Assembly: GCA_031553975.1 (NCBI GenBank)
Contig: JAVBKP010000122.1
Location: 1-32,962, forward strand
Direction of reading: 5' to 3'
DNA from: JAVBKP01 sp031553975
Lineage (GTDB): Bacteria; Bacillota; Clostridia; Peptostreptococcales; Anaerovoracaceae
DNA length: 32,962 nt
The notes beneath the pieces are model-generated. The model did no database searches, was not told where the DNA came from, and saw only the letters and a list, made by a program, of their open reading frames with translations. Position numbers and translations under genes: made by a program. Shown here in pieces: positions 15,037 to 22,458 of the stretch; positions within the stretch are counted from its first letter, which is position 1; every line of letters starts with the position of its first letter.

Positions 15037-15095
15037 TGAAAATAATGCATTAATCGGGAATCTGCAAAAGTTATTATAGAGATAGGAGAAAAACA

Positions 15096-15923
15096 ATGTC
15101 AACACAAGCACAAACTAATGAAAACAGCAATTTTGAAATGGTTCTTCACGCAGCGGCAGGACTGCCAGGAATAAAGATCAACCGAGAAAGCTTTTTACGC
15201 AAAGAACTATCGAAGTATTTTGACGAGGATATTGTAGCAAGTGCCATTGAAACTAATCCTGCGCAGGCAGGCATAAACCTTAAAATTCTTGATAAAATCG
15301 CAAAAGCGTGTATTAATTATGAAACAGCAAAAGTGACCACTATATCTGCCGCCGCAGGCATGCCAGGAGGCTTGGCAATGATGGCCACTGTACCTGCAGA
15401 TATTGCTCAGTTTTTCGGACATATTATTAGAGTGCTTCAAAAGCTTGTTTATCTTTATGGTTGGCAAGAAATGTTTCATGATGAAAATGGGCTTGACGAT
15501 GAAACGTCCAATCAACTTACATTATTTATAGGTGTAATGTTTGGAGTGAATGCCGCCAATACAGTAATAACAAAAATTGCAAATTCTGCGGCAATTAAGG
15601 CAGAGAAAACGCTAGTTCAAAAGGCATTAACCCAAGGGGCTATATATCCTATTGTGAAAAAAATAGCAAAGTTAATTGGCGTAAGAATGACTAAACAAAT
15701 ATTTGCCAAGAGCGTTGGTAAAATAATCCCCATTGCGGGAGCCATTGTTTCAGGGGGGATTACTTTCATTGGCTTTAGACCTATGGCGAAAAGGCTTCAG
15801 CAGTATCTTGCTACATTGCCTATGGCAAGTGTTGATTTTTATAAAAAGTCACACGACAAGGATATAATTGATATTGATTTTTCTGAGATTATTGTCGAAG
15901 ATGAAGATGGTTTTGAGGAATAG
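15096..15923 (+). CDS. EcsC-family protein
   Basis: 275 aa resembling the EcsC family (Pfam PF12787). The most telling stretch is about residues 82-125: ISAAAGMPGGLAMMATVPADI, then QFFGHIIRVLQKLVYLYGWQ, which matches the conserved proline-aspartate and Leu-Tyr-Gly-Trp block. Two further hydrophobic stretches (LTLFIGVMFGVNAAN; IIPIAGAIVSGGITFIGF) suggest membrane association. The acidic end (DIIDIDFSEIIVEDEDGFEE) is unusual. AGGAG precedes the ATG. EcsC was named from the Bacillus ecsABC exporter operon, but no ecsA or ecsB gene is nearby. Molecular role unknown. Confidence 0.75.
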   Translation: MSTQAQTNENSNFEMVLHAAAGLPGIKINRESFLRKELSKYFDEDIVASAIETNPAQAGINLKILDKIAKACINYETAKVTTISAAAGMPGGLAMMATVPADIAQFFGHIIRVLQKLVYLYGWQEMFHDENGLDDETSNQLTLFIGVMFGVNAANTVITKIANSAAIKAEKTLVQKALTQGAIYPIVKKIAKLIGVRMTKQIFAKSVGKIIPIAGAIVSGGITFIGFRPMAKRLQQYLATLPMASVDFYKKSHDKDIIDIDFSEIIVEDEDGFEE

Positions 15924-16057
15924 CCAGCAGGAGGGTTTGTTTATACAGACAGGACATATACTTGGAACGGAACAAGTTTATCAGGATATCAATTCTCATA
16001 CAACTAATATAGTAGAGCAAATAACAAGCAACTCTTTGCTGGAAAGGCGATACCAAT

Positions 16058-16555
16058 ATGGGTAAGAAAAAAATCACTATATCAGCTTTAGTAGCATCTA
16101 TGCTAATAGCGTATTTGATATTTCTTTCGTTTACCAATGAAAAGCAGGTAGCCACTCAGTTTTTAGAAGTACATTACACATCGAATCTGGCACAAATACC
16201 GATTGAACCCGAAGAGCGCATGGAGTATATTAGCCAAAAATACGGTGATTTGATAACGGAAAAAGAATTGCTCAGGCTTACGGCAAATAGAGTTGCTATG
16301 GAAACCGAAATTGATACAGCTAAAACAGGGGTTACTATGACAATAAAGTCTATAGAACTTCAAAATCAAACCAAAACCAAGTACGGTGAGACTATATATG
16401 ATTTTAAAGTAATTGCAACAATTGAGGCGCCAACTAGTCAAGAAAAAACTGCTGAGTTAAACGGTGAAATCACCTTAAAAAAAGAAAGTGGAAAGTGGAA
16501 AGTGTATAGGTTTACTAAAACATATGATAGCCTTGAAAGTGTTTTTCAAAATTAA
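16058..16555 (+). CDS. Membrane-anchored hypothetical protein, NTF2/DUF4878-like shape
   Basis: 165 aa. I do not recognise a named family. A lysine-rich start and one hydrophobic segment (residues 7-26) anchor it in the membrane with the rest outside. The exported part alternates charged helices (ATQFLEVHYTSNL, RMEYISQKYGDLIT) and beta-strands (VTMTIKSIELQNQ, YDFKVIATIEA, ELNGEITLKKESGKWKVYRF), the helix-then-sheet layout of small NTF2-like lipoprotein-type domains. GGAAAGG precedes the ATG at slightly long spacing. It ends just before a bidirectional terminator shared with the convergent DUF1540 gene. Confidence 0.65.
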   Translation: MGKKKITISALVASMLIAYLIFLSFTNEKQVATQFLEVHYTSNLAQIPIEPEERMEYISQKYGDLITEKELLRLTANRVAMETEIDTAKTGVTMTIKSIELQNQTKTKYGETIYDFKVIATIEAPTSQEKTAELNGEITLKKESGKWKVYRFTKTYDSLESVFQN

Positions 16556-16581
16556 ATAGCCTAAAATTAAATTTAAATCAA

Positions 16582-16625
16582 AAAGGGATGTAACAACTCT
16601 AGTTCGTTACATCCCCCTTTTGTTT
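16582..16625. terminator. Bidirectional terminator between convergent genes
   Basis: GGGATGTAAC (16585-16594) pairs with GTTACATCCC (16606-16615), 11-nt loop. A T-rich run follows on the plus strand (CTTTTGTTT) and TTTTTGATTTAAAT follows on the minus strand, so it can serve both flanking genes. Confidence 0.8.
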
Positions 16626-16629
16626 GAAC

Positions 16630-16974
16630 CTAAGACGCTTTAAACGAAGCGCATGCAGTTTGGTCGTGGGTTCCTACACTGCTAGAAAGAGAATCTACAA
16701 CGATAGATGTTTTGTCGCATCTAGCGTTTTCATTGTAAGTGCAGTTCATGACATCACATGAAATAGTGGCATTGCCACTCATGGTACCCATACTACTGGT
16801 CATCATCGTAGAATAGGTTGAATTTGATGTTACTGACTTATCAGTTGTAAAAGACTTACAACTTGTATCTTCTTGTCTGTTGGCGTTATTTCCGCTAACG
16901 TGAATCTCGTTTTTTGCGCACAGATAATCGGAATTGTATCCACAATCTGTGACATCACATTTAATACTGGCCAT
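16630..16974 (-). CDS. DUF1540-family protein with two cysteine-rich repeats
   Basis: 114 aa made of two copies of a DUF1540 motif. Copy one has Cys6, Cys11, Cys19 and Cys39 (IKCDVTDCGYNSDYLCAKNEI), copy two has Cys73, Cys78, Cys86 and Cys108 (ISCDVMNCTYNENARCDKTSI), joined by a Ser/Thr/Met-rich linker (residues 45-70). Four cysteines per repeat at matching spacing suggest metal binding, which is not proven. DUF1540 proteins are small, common in spore-forming clostridia, and of unknown role. AGGAGG lies 7 nt before the start codon on the minus strand, so the start is secure. Confidence 0.88.
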   Translation of the reverse strand: MASIKCDVTDCGYNSDYLCAKNEIHVSGNNANRQEDTSCKSFTTDKSVTSNSTYSTMMTSSMGTMSGNATISCDVMNCTYNENARCDKTSIVVDSLSSSVGTHDQTACASFKAS

Positions 16975-17055
16975 AAAAAACCTCCTTTTGCAAACTTAGT
17001 TTTTGCAGAAAAAAGGTTTTTATACATTTTTTTAAACCTCAAAAATCAAATTCTA

Positions 17056-17084
17056 TTGTCAATATGCGATAATTGCAGTATACT
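17056..17084 (+). promoter_or_regulatory. Promoter of the DUF4160-DUF2442 pair
   Basis: TTGTCA (17056-17061), 17 bp, TATACT (17079-17084). The start codon is 69 bp downstream. Confidence 0.7.
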
Positions 17085-17152
17085 AAGAGCATAAAGAGAG
17101 AGACTGTGCTATAAAATATTAAGGCGAACTTCTGTAGTAAAAGGAGAATCAA

Positions 17153-17419
17153 ATGCCAGCACTAAGCATGTTTTATGGAATCATTATCAAAATGTATCGA
17201 GAAATTGGTGGTAAGCATAATATGCCGCATTTCCATGCAGAATATCAAGATGACGATGTTGCTATCACATTTGAAGGTGAAATATTAGAGGGAAGTCTGC
17301 CAAAGGGTAAGCTAAAGCTTGTTGTTGCTTGGGCGGACATTCATAAAGATGAACTTGAAGCAAACTGGAAATTGCTTGAAGAAGGAAATGAAATATTTAA
17401 AATTGAGCCGTTACGATAA
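17153..17419 (+). CDS. DUF4160 domain protein
   Basis: 88 aa. The full length fits the DUF4160 family: MPALSMFYGIIIKMY, then KHNMPHFHAEYQDDDVAIT with the family's conserved histidine pair HFH, then the GSLPKGKLKLVVAWADIHKDELEANW block. Ribosome binding site AAAGGAG is well placed. The next gene is a DUF2442 protein 12 bp downstream; this pair recurs in many bacteria and has been listed among candidate toxin-antitoxin-like two-gene modules, though I know of no settled activity. Confidence 0.9.
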   Translation: MPALSMFYGIIIKMYREIGGKHNMPHFHAEYQDDDVAITFEGEILEGSLPKGKLKLVVAWADIHKDELEANWKLLEEGNEIFKIEPLR

Positions 17420-17431
17420 GAGGTGATCCAT

Positions 17432-17680
17432 ATGCCAAACGTAAAAGTTTTGAATGTAAAACCATTGGAAGATTATAAGTTGCTTTTAGAGTTTGTAACT
17501 GGTGAAAAAAAAGTTTTTGACGTTGGACCTTATATTTCTGGAGAATGGTTTGGAAAGTTGAAGGATGTCAATGTTTTTAAGACTGTTCGCCCTTGTGGGA
17601 ACACAATTGAGTGGATTGGTGGGCAAGACATTGCCCCGCATGAACTCTATGAATTTTCTATTGATGTTCATTCTATCTAG
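17432..17680 (+). CDS. DUF2442 domain protein
   Basis: 82 aa DUF2442 protein (VKVLNVKPLEDYKLLLEFVTGEK is split here as strand 1-2; DVGPYISGEWFGKLKD and TIEWIGGQDIAPHELYE are the later conserved parts). The start is placed at ATG 17432 rather than GTG 17423, since AAGAGGTGAT (17418-17427) is an excellent ribosome binding site for the former and the GTG lies within it. It is translated right after DUF4160 and closed by a terminator, so the two form a self-contained unit. Confidence 0.9.
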   Translation: MPNVKVLNVKPLEDYKLLLEFVTGEKKVFDVGPYISGEWFGKLKDVNVFKTVRPCGNTIEWIGGQDIAPHELYEFSIDVHSI

Positions 17681-17693
17681 AAGTTGGATGAAG

Positions 17694-17745
17694 AACCTCT
17701 TTTGCAAAGACCGACATGCTCTGCAAAAGGGGTTTCTATTTTTAA
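17694..17745 (+). terminator. Rho-independent terminator of the DUF4160-DUF2442 unit
   Basis: AACCTCTTTTGCA (17694-17706) pairs with TGCAAAAGGGGTT (17722-17734), 13 bp with one G-U, then TCTATTTTT. Confidence 0.85.
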
Positions 17746-17797
17746 ATTACAGAACATAAATCGGTGTTTACATACAAAACCAACAGGGAGCGATAAC

Positions 17798-17932
17798 ATG
17801 AAAAAAGAGTTGATGCATATTGCCATAGTGGATGATGAAAAGGTACAAGCTATTGAATTGTGCCTAGAGGTGCAAAAAGAAATATCACAAAACACATTGA
17901 TTGGTGTTCAGCAAATAGAGGTTGCGCTATGA
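17798..17932 (+). pseudogene. Truncated response regulator, N-terminal receiver remnant
   Basis: A 44-codon frame with a ribosome binding site (AGGGAG at 17788-17793) starts MKKELMHIAIVDDEKVQAIEL, the first strand and acidic pocket (Asp-Asp-Glu) of a response regulator receiver domain. It stops at 17932, before the phosphorylated aspartate, and no continuation was recognised in the other frames. A hairpin terminator still follows at 17990. Most likely a gene reduced by deletion; a short functional peptide is less likely. Confidence 0.6.
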
Positions 17933-17989
17933 GTGGACTTATTTCGTAGGCAAGTATAGAGATAGCTTAATCTATTAGCATAAACTTAT

Positions 17990-18021
17990 GGCGGGATAAC
18001 CAATGTTGTCCGGCTATTTTT
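17990..18021 (+). terminator. Terminator after the response-regulator remnant
   Basis: GGCGGGATAAC (17990-18000) pairs with GTTGTCCGGCT (18005-18015) with one mismatch and two G-U pairs, 4-nt loop, followed by ATTTTT. Confidence 0.6.
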
Positions 18022-18045
18022 GATTGCCAACTAAATTTTGAGACG

Positions 18046-18061
18046 ATTTAGAACCGTCCCC
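18046..18061 (-). repeat. REP-like repeat, single unit in reverse orientation
   Basis: ATTTAGAACCGTCCCC on the plus strand, the complement of the unit at 6315, 8399 and 9933. No partner arm is nearby. Confidence 0.75.
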
Positions 18062-18089
18062 AATTGCTGATTGACAGTAAATACATTAC

Positions 18090-18171
18090 TTTCGCCACAT
18101 ATTTTCCACATATTTCAAGTATACTAATTTTAGGCGAAACTAATGAAATTTTGGGCAGAATACTATATAAT
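18090..18171 (+). promoter_or_regulatory. clpC upstream region with -10 boxes and a TTTCGCC/GGCGAAA dyad
   Basis: ATGAAA (18143-18148), 17 bp, TATAAT (18166-18171) is the best promoter, 49 bp before clpC. An alternative TATACT lies at 18120-18125. TTTCGCC (18090-18096) and GGCGAAA (18133-18139) form widely spaced inverted arms. I see no CtsR-type GGTCAAA tandem repeat and no HrcA CIRCE element. Confidence 0.45.
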
Positions 18172-18219
18172 ATATTTCGTATGGAATTAGAGGGGATATA
18201 AGAAAGAAAGGGATTAAAA

Positions 18220-20931
18220 ATGGTTTGTGATAAATGCAATTCTCGTCCTGCTGCAATACATGTGGCGTTGGTTATTAATGGCGAGCAAGCAGTTTTAAAT
18301 CTTTGCACAGAGTGTGCGAGAACATATGAAAAAATGATGATGGGCGGTATTAACGGTGAAGATGCCAGCAACGTACTAGCCAATTTATCTGAAGTGATGG
18401 GAGCCATTAAGGCTCGAGATAAGGAGATAAAGAAGATGGAATCTTACGGAAAGTTTACCCAGCAGGCAAAAAATGTCTTGATTTTTGCTCAGGAAGAAGC
18501 TGTAAGAATGGGTCATACTCTCGTGGGAAGCGAGCATATATTGGTGGCATTGTACAAAGAGGCAGGCATTGCAGCCGAGGCCTTAGTGAAAATGGGCATA
18601 GGGGAAACCGAGATAAGAGACCGTGTGGTTGGGTATGTGGGAACCATATTCCCTGGTGGTGAACCTGTTAAACTAATAGGATTCTCCCAGCGGACTGTCC
18701 GTATTGTAGAGTGCGCTTTTGAAGACGCCAAAAATCGTGGCAAAAAACTTCTCAGCCCAGGGGACTTGCTCATTGGCATTATAAAAGAAGCCCAAGGCAT
18801 AGCCATGAAGGTATTAATCGATGCTGGTGTCAATGTGGTAGAACTTGAAAAAACCGTACTAGAGATAGAAGGCAAGAACGAGGACGAATCAGTAGATGGC
18901 GAGGACGAGATCCAAGAGGGAATTGGTGGACCTGCCCCTGGTATGTTCGGACATAAGCAACCCGGACCTGCCAAAACGTCAGTTTTAGGAAAATATGGAA
19001 AAGATTTGACAGCAGAGGCGAGGAAAAACAAACTTGACCCAGTGATAGGGAGACAGAAGGAAATTGAACGTATTGTTCAAATCCTATCAAGACGTACAAA
19101 AAATAATCCATGCTTAGTAGGTGAGCCGGGTGTTGGTAAGACTGCTGTCGTAGAGGGATTAGCGCAGCGGATTATAAATGGAGATATTACGGAGGAATTA
19201 AGAGATAAAAGACTTATTTCACTAGACATGGCCTCCTTATTAGCAGGTGCTAAGTTTAGAGGAGAGTTTGAGGAGCGTCTAAAAAAAGCAGTAGGCGAAG
19301 CGGTTAGATCAGGCGATATTATTTTGTTCATCGATGAACTTCATACTATCATAGGGGCAGGGGCTGGCGAAGGTGCCATCGACGCATCTAACATCTTAAA
19401 GCCGTTCTTATCCAAGGGCGAGATTCAGATTATAGGCGCTACTACTTTTGACGAATACAGGAAGAGGATTGAAAAAGATTCTGGATTAGAAAGACGTTTC
19501 CAAAAGGTAAAGGTGGAGGAGCCTAGCCTATCGGATGCCATAGAGATCATTGAAGGATTAAAGCATAAATACGAGGAACATCATCAGGTGCAAATCACGC
19601 CATTGGCTGTCAGTGCAGCGGTAAACTTAGCGGATAGATATATTAGTGACAGATTTTTACCAGATAAGGCTGTGGACTTGATTGACGAGTCGGCTGCTAG
19701 GGTAAGGCTGGCTGTATATGAGAACTCAGAAGAAATTATGGACCTAGAGACACAAATGACAGCCCTATCTGTGACAAAAGAAGAAGCAATCCTAAAACAG
19801 GACTTTGAAATGGCCGCCAGCATTAGAGATATGGAAGGCAACCTACTAGAAGTGATAGATACAAGGAAAAAGGAACTGCGCGCCAAAAACCAAGAAAAAG
19901 CAGTGGTGGGGCAGCGCGAAATTGCTAGAATCGTATCAGATTGGACTGGAATTCCTGTGGAAAAATTGACGCAGGATGAGACAGAAAAACTATTAAATAT
20001 AGAAGATGTGCTTCATCAAAGAGTGATAGGACAAGATGAGTCCATCATTGCCATTGCCAGAGCCATTCGTAGAGCGAGGGTAGGGCTCAAAGACCCTAAG
20101 CGTCCTATTGGTTCGTTCATATTCCTAGGTCCAACGGGTGTTGGTAAAACAGAATTGTCCAAAGCCCTTGCAGAGGCATTGTTTGGTGATGAGAGTGCTA
20201 TCATTAGACTAGATATGTCTGAATTCATGGAAAAACATTCTGTTTCCAAAATGATCGGATCCCCTCCAGGTTATGTGGGATACGATGAGGGCGGACAGCT
20301 GACAGAAAAGGTTCGTAGAAAACCTTATTCTGTCATCTTGCTTGATGAAATCGAAAAAGCAAGCGCAGACGTCTTCAATATATTACTACAAATCCTTGAA
20401 GACGGCCGGCTGTCCGACTCGAAAGGAAAAGTGGTAGACTTCAAGAATACAGTAATCATCATGACATCTAATGTGGGGGCTCATAGAATCAAAAAGCAAA
20501 AAAGTGTTGGATTCTCTTCCCCAGATATTGATGCCAAAATGAACCAATACGAGAAAATGAAAGAGAACGTAATGGACGAGTTAAAGCATACATTCCGTCC
20601 AGAGTTCCTCAATAGATTAGACGAGATTATCGTGTTCCACAGCCTCGACAAAGACCACATCACACAGATTGTGGATCTATTATCTGACGATTTGAAAAAA
20701 CGTGCCCAGACACTAAAAATCTCTATGGAAATCAGCCCGGAGGTCAAAGAACACATCTTCATCAAAGGATTTGATGCGGACAACGGAGCGCGTCCGCTGA
20801 AGAGGACCATTACAAGGCTTATTGAAGATAAGTTTGCAGAGGAAATCCTAAAAGGCGACATCAAAGAAAATGATAAAGTATCCATTGGAATGGAAGACGA
20901 TACAATCGTGTTCACAGTGGTAGAGAGATAA
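18220..20931 (+). CDS. clpC: ClpC-type AAA+ unfoldase with fused N-terminal McsA-like zinc finger
   Basis: 903-aa Hsp100 ATPase that unfolds proteins for the ClpP protease. Residues 1-40 are an extra module with Cys3, Cys6, Cys29 and Cys32 (CDKCNSRPAAIHV and LNLCTECA), closely like the N-terminal zinc finger of McsA. From about residue 78 it is a standard ClpC: Clp_N double repeat (FTQQAKNVLIFAQEEA onward), AAA+ module 1 with Walker A GEPGVGKT at 301-308, a UVR-type helix (EEAILKQDFEMAASIRDMEG), AAA+ module 2 with GPTGVGKT at 637-644, and a C-terminal D2-small domain. Typical ClpC is about 810-820 aa, so the extra length matches the fusion. radA begins 1 bp after its stop. No ctsR, mcsA or mcsB precedes it. 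Confidence 0.95.
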   Translation: MVCDKCNSRPAAIHVALVINGEQAVLNLCTECARTYEKMMMGGINGEDASNVLANLSEVMGAIKARDKEIKKMESYGKFTQQAKNVLIFAQEEAVRMGHTLVGSEHILVALYKEAGIAAEALVKMGIGETEIRDRVVGYVGTIFPGGEPVKLIGFSQRTVRIVECAFEDAKNRGKKLLSPGDLLIGIIKEAQGIAMKVLIDAGVNVVELEKTVLEIEGKNEDESVDGEDEIQEGIGGPAPGMFGHKQPGPAKTSVLGKYGKDLTAEARKNKLDPVIGRQKEIERIVQILSRRTKNNPCLVGEPGVGKTAVVEGLAQRIINGDITEELRDKRLISLDMASLLAGAKFRGEFEERLKKAVGEAVRSGDIILFIDELHTIIGAGAGEGAIDASNILKPFLSKGEIQIIGATTFDEYRKRIEKDSGLERRFQKVKVEEPSLSDAIEIIEGLKHKYEEHHQVQITPLAVSAAVNLADRYISDRFLPDKAVDLIDESAARVRLAVYENSEEIMDLETQMTALSVTKEEAILKQDFEMAASIRDMEGNLLEVIDTRKKELRAKNQEKAVVGQREIARIVSDWTGIPVEKLTQDETEKLLNIEDVLHQRVIGQDESIIAIARAIRRARVGLKDPKRPIGSFIFLGPTGVGKTELSKALAEALFGDESAIIRLDMSEFMEKHSVSKMIGSPPGYVGYDEGGQLTEKVRRKPYSVILLDEIEKASADVFNILLQILEDGRLSDSKGKVVDFKNTVIIMTSNVGAHRIKKQKSVGFSSPDIDAKMNQYEKMKENVMDELKHTFRPEFLNRLDEIIVFHSLDKDHITQIVDLLSDDLKKRAQTLKISMEISPEVKEHIFIKGFDADNGARPLKRTITRLIEDKFAEEILKGDIKENDKVSIGMEDDTIVFTVVER

Positions 20932-20932
20932 T

Positions 20933-22309
20933 ATGGCAAAAAAGGCAAAAATAGTATTCATGTGTCAAGAATGTGGATATGACAGTCCTAAATGGATGGG
21001 ACAATGTATTTGCGGTGCATGGAATACAATGGTAGAAGAGAAGGTGTCAGAGGCAGCCGCCACAAATGATGCGAGAAGAATTGTTTCTGCCGATCGTGCC
21101 AAAGCTGTCAAGCTGTCAGATGTAAAATCTGGCGAGTATGACAGGATGGATACTGGCATTGGGGAACTGAACAGAGTATTAGGAGGGGGCCTTGTAAGAG
21201 GCTCCCTGACTTTGATTAGCGGCGAGCCAGGGATTGGTAAATCCACCATAATAATACAAACAGCCTCCCTGATCGCCCAACGGTATGGAAAAGTACTGTA
21301 TGTAACAGGAGAAGAATCTGAAGAGCAAATCAAGATTCGTGCCGATAGGGTTTGTGGAGAACTGGCTGAGAATTTGTACCTATTGGCAGAAACCAACATC
21401 GAAGCCATCGTCAGCATAGCCACTGAGATGAAGCCAGCATTTTTGATTATAGACTCTATTCAAACCATGTTTTCCGCAGAGATTACCTCGGCGCCAGGTA
21501 GCGTATCCCAAGTCCGTGTGTGCGGCAATGAGTTAATGCGCATGGGAAAAACCATGGACATGCCTATATTCATCGTAGCCCATGTGACCAAGAGTGGGGA
21601 GCTGGCGGGGCCTAAGATTATAGAACATCTAGTGGACTGCGTGCTTAACTTCACCGGCGAGAGGGATCAAGAGTTTAGAATCCTTCGTTCCTACAAGAAC
21701 CGATTTGGAACCACCAGCGAAATCGGCGCCTTTGAGATGAAAGAAGAGGGGCTAATTCAACTGGAGAACCTTTCAAAAAGCTTTCTAGAGGGAATGGAAG
21801 GGGAGCCAGAAGGCTCAGTGGCTACGGCCATATATGAGGGCACCAGGCCACTTATAATGGAGGTGCAAGCGCTAACATCTCAGACAAACATAGGATTTGC
21901 TAGAAGGACATCCATCGGAGTAGACAGTGGTAGGCTCAATATGATTATTGCTGTTTTAGATAAAAAAACAGGGATTTCTTTATTTAACCAAGATGTTTAC
22001 GTCAATGTGGTGGGAGGTCTAAAACCAGAAGGCACATCCATTGACTTGGCAGTGGCATTGGCTATTTATTCCTCATCAAAAAACAAAAGAGCCTCAGGAA
22101 AAACCCTGGCCATAGGCGAAATCGGATTAACAGGCGACCTTAGAAGTGTGCCAAATGCAGAAAGAATCGCAAAAGAAGCAGCCAAGATGGGTTTTGAACA
22201 AATTATTTTGCCAAGGAAAAATGCAGAAAAAATCATGGACAAGCCTAAAGGAATAAAAATTTTGGGGGTAACTCATATCCGTGAAGCTATCGCTCACTAC
22301 CTTATTTAA
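20933..22309 (+). CDS. radA: DNA repair protein RadA
   Basis: 458-aa RecA-like ATPase that aids branch migration in recombinational repair. It starts with the C4 zinc finger (Cys11, Cys14, Cys25, Cys27), followed by the RecA core with Walker A GEPGIGKST near residues 98-106, the RadA-specific SYKNRFGTTSEIGAF, and a Lon-protease-like C-terminal domain (SIGVDSGRLNMI, GGLKPEGTSIDLAVALAIYS, AIGEIGLTGDLR). The second half of the zinc finger reads GQCICGAWNT, one residue shorter than the usual CxxC. Length is normal. It is translationally linked to clpC (1 bp gap), the same order as in Bacillus and clostridia. Confidence 0.96.
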   Translation: MAKKAKIVFMCQECGYDSPKWMGQCICGAWNTMVEEKVSEAAATNDARRIVSADRAKAVKLSDVKSGEYDRMDTGIGELNRVLGGGLVRGSLTLISGEPGIGKSTIIIQTASLIAQRYGKVLYVTGEESEEQIKIRADRVCGELAENLYLLAETNIEAIVSIATEMKPAFLIIDSIQTMFSAEITSAPGSVSQVRVCGNELMRMGKTMDMPIFIVAHVTKSGELAGPKIIEHLVDCVLNFTGERDQEFRILRSYKNRFGTTSEIGAFEMKEEGLIQLENLSKSFLEGMEGEPEGSVATAIYEGTRPLIMEVQALTSQTNIGFARRTSIGVDSGRLNMIIAVLDKKTGISLFNQDVYVNVVGGLKPEGTSIDLAVALAIYSSSKNKRASGKTLAIGEIGLTGDLRSVPNAERIAKEAAKMGFEQIILPRKNAEKIMDKPKGIKILGVTHIREAIAHYLI

Positions 22310-22371
22310 GGGATTACTTACTATATATAGTAGAATTTTGTTAAAAAAGTTAGAAAAAAGCCTATTTTATG

Positions 22372-22436
22372 TTGACAGCACATGTGCCGTGTGGTAATAT
22401 AGTAGGCTTGACATGTGGGCTTGTCTGCTCTATACT
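22372..22436 (+). promoter_or_regulatory. Tandem sigma-A-type promoters before carD
   Basis: P1: TTGACA (22372-22377), 17 bp, TAATAT (22395-22400). P2: TTGACA (22408-22413), 17 bp, TATACT (22431-22436). Both have a perfect -35 and 17-bp spacing. The P1 spacer holds the palindrome GCACATGTGC (22378-22387); the P2 spacer holds the CATGTGGGCTT word (22412-22422) repeated in the proS leader. Confidence 0.85.
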
Positions 22437-22458
22437 AAAATAGAGAGGAGGGGAACTC

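Noticed and set aside
15937..16065. Possible 42-codon gene from TTG 15937, with AGGAGG just upstream and overlapping the next gene's start
   Set aside because: The spacing from AGGAGG to TTG is only 2 nt, the peptide has no recognisable features, and the next gene has its own ribosome binding site. Kept as a faint possibility only.
18061..18219. CtsR or CIRCE operator before clpC
   Set aside because: Neither the GGTCAAA tandem repeat nor the CIRCE inverted repeat could be found on either strand.
22321..22345. TACTATATATAGTA palindrome after radA as a terminator
   Set aside because: The stem is almost entirely A-T and the following T run is short and interrupted, so it would be unstable; at most a weak signal.
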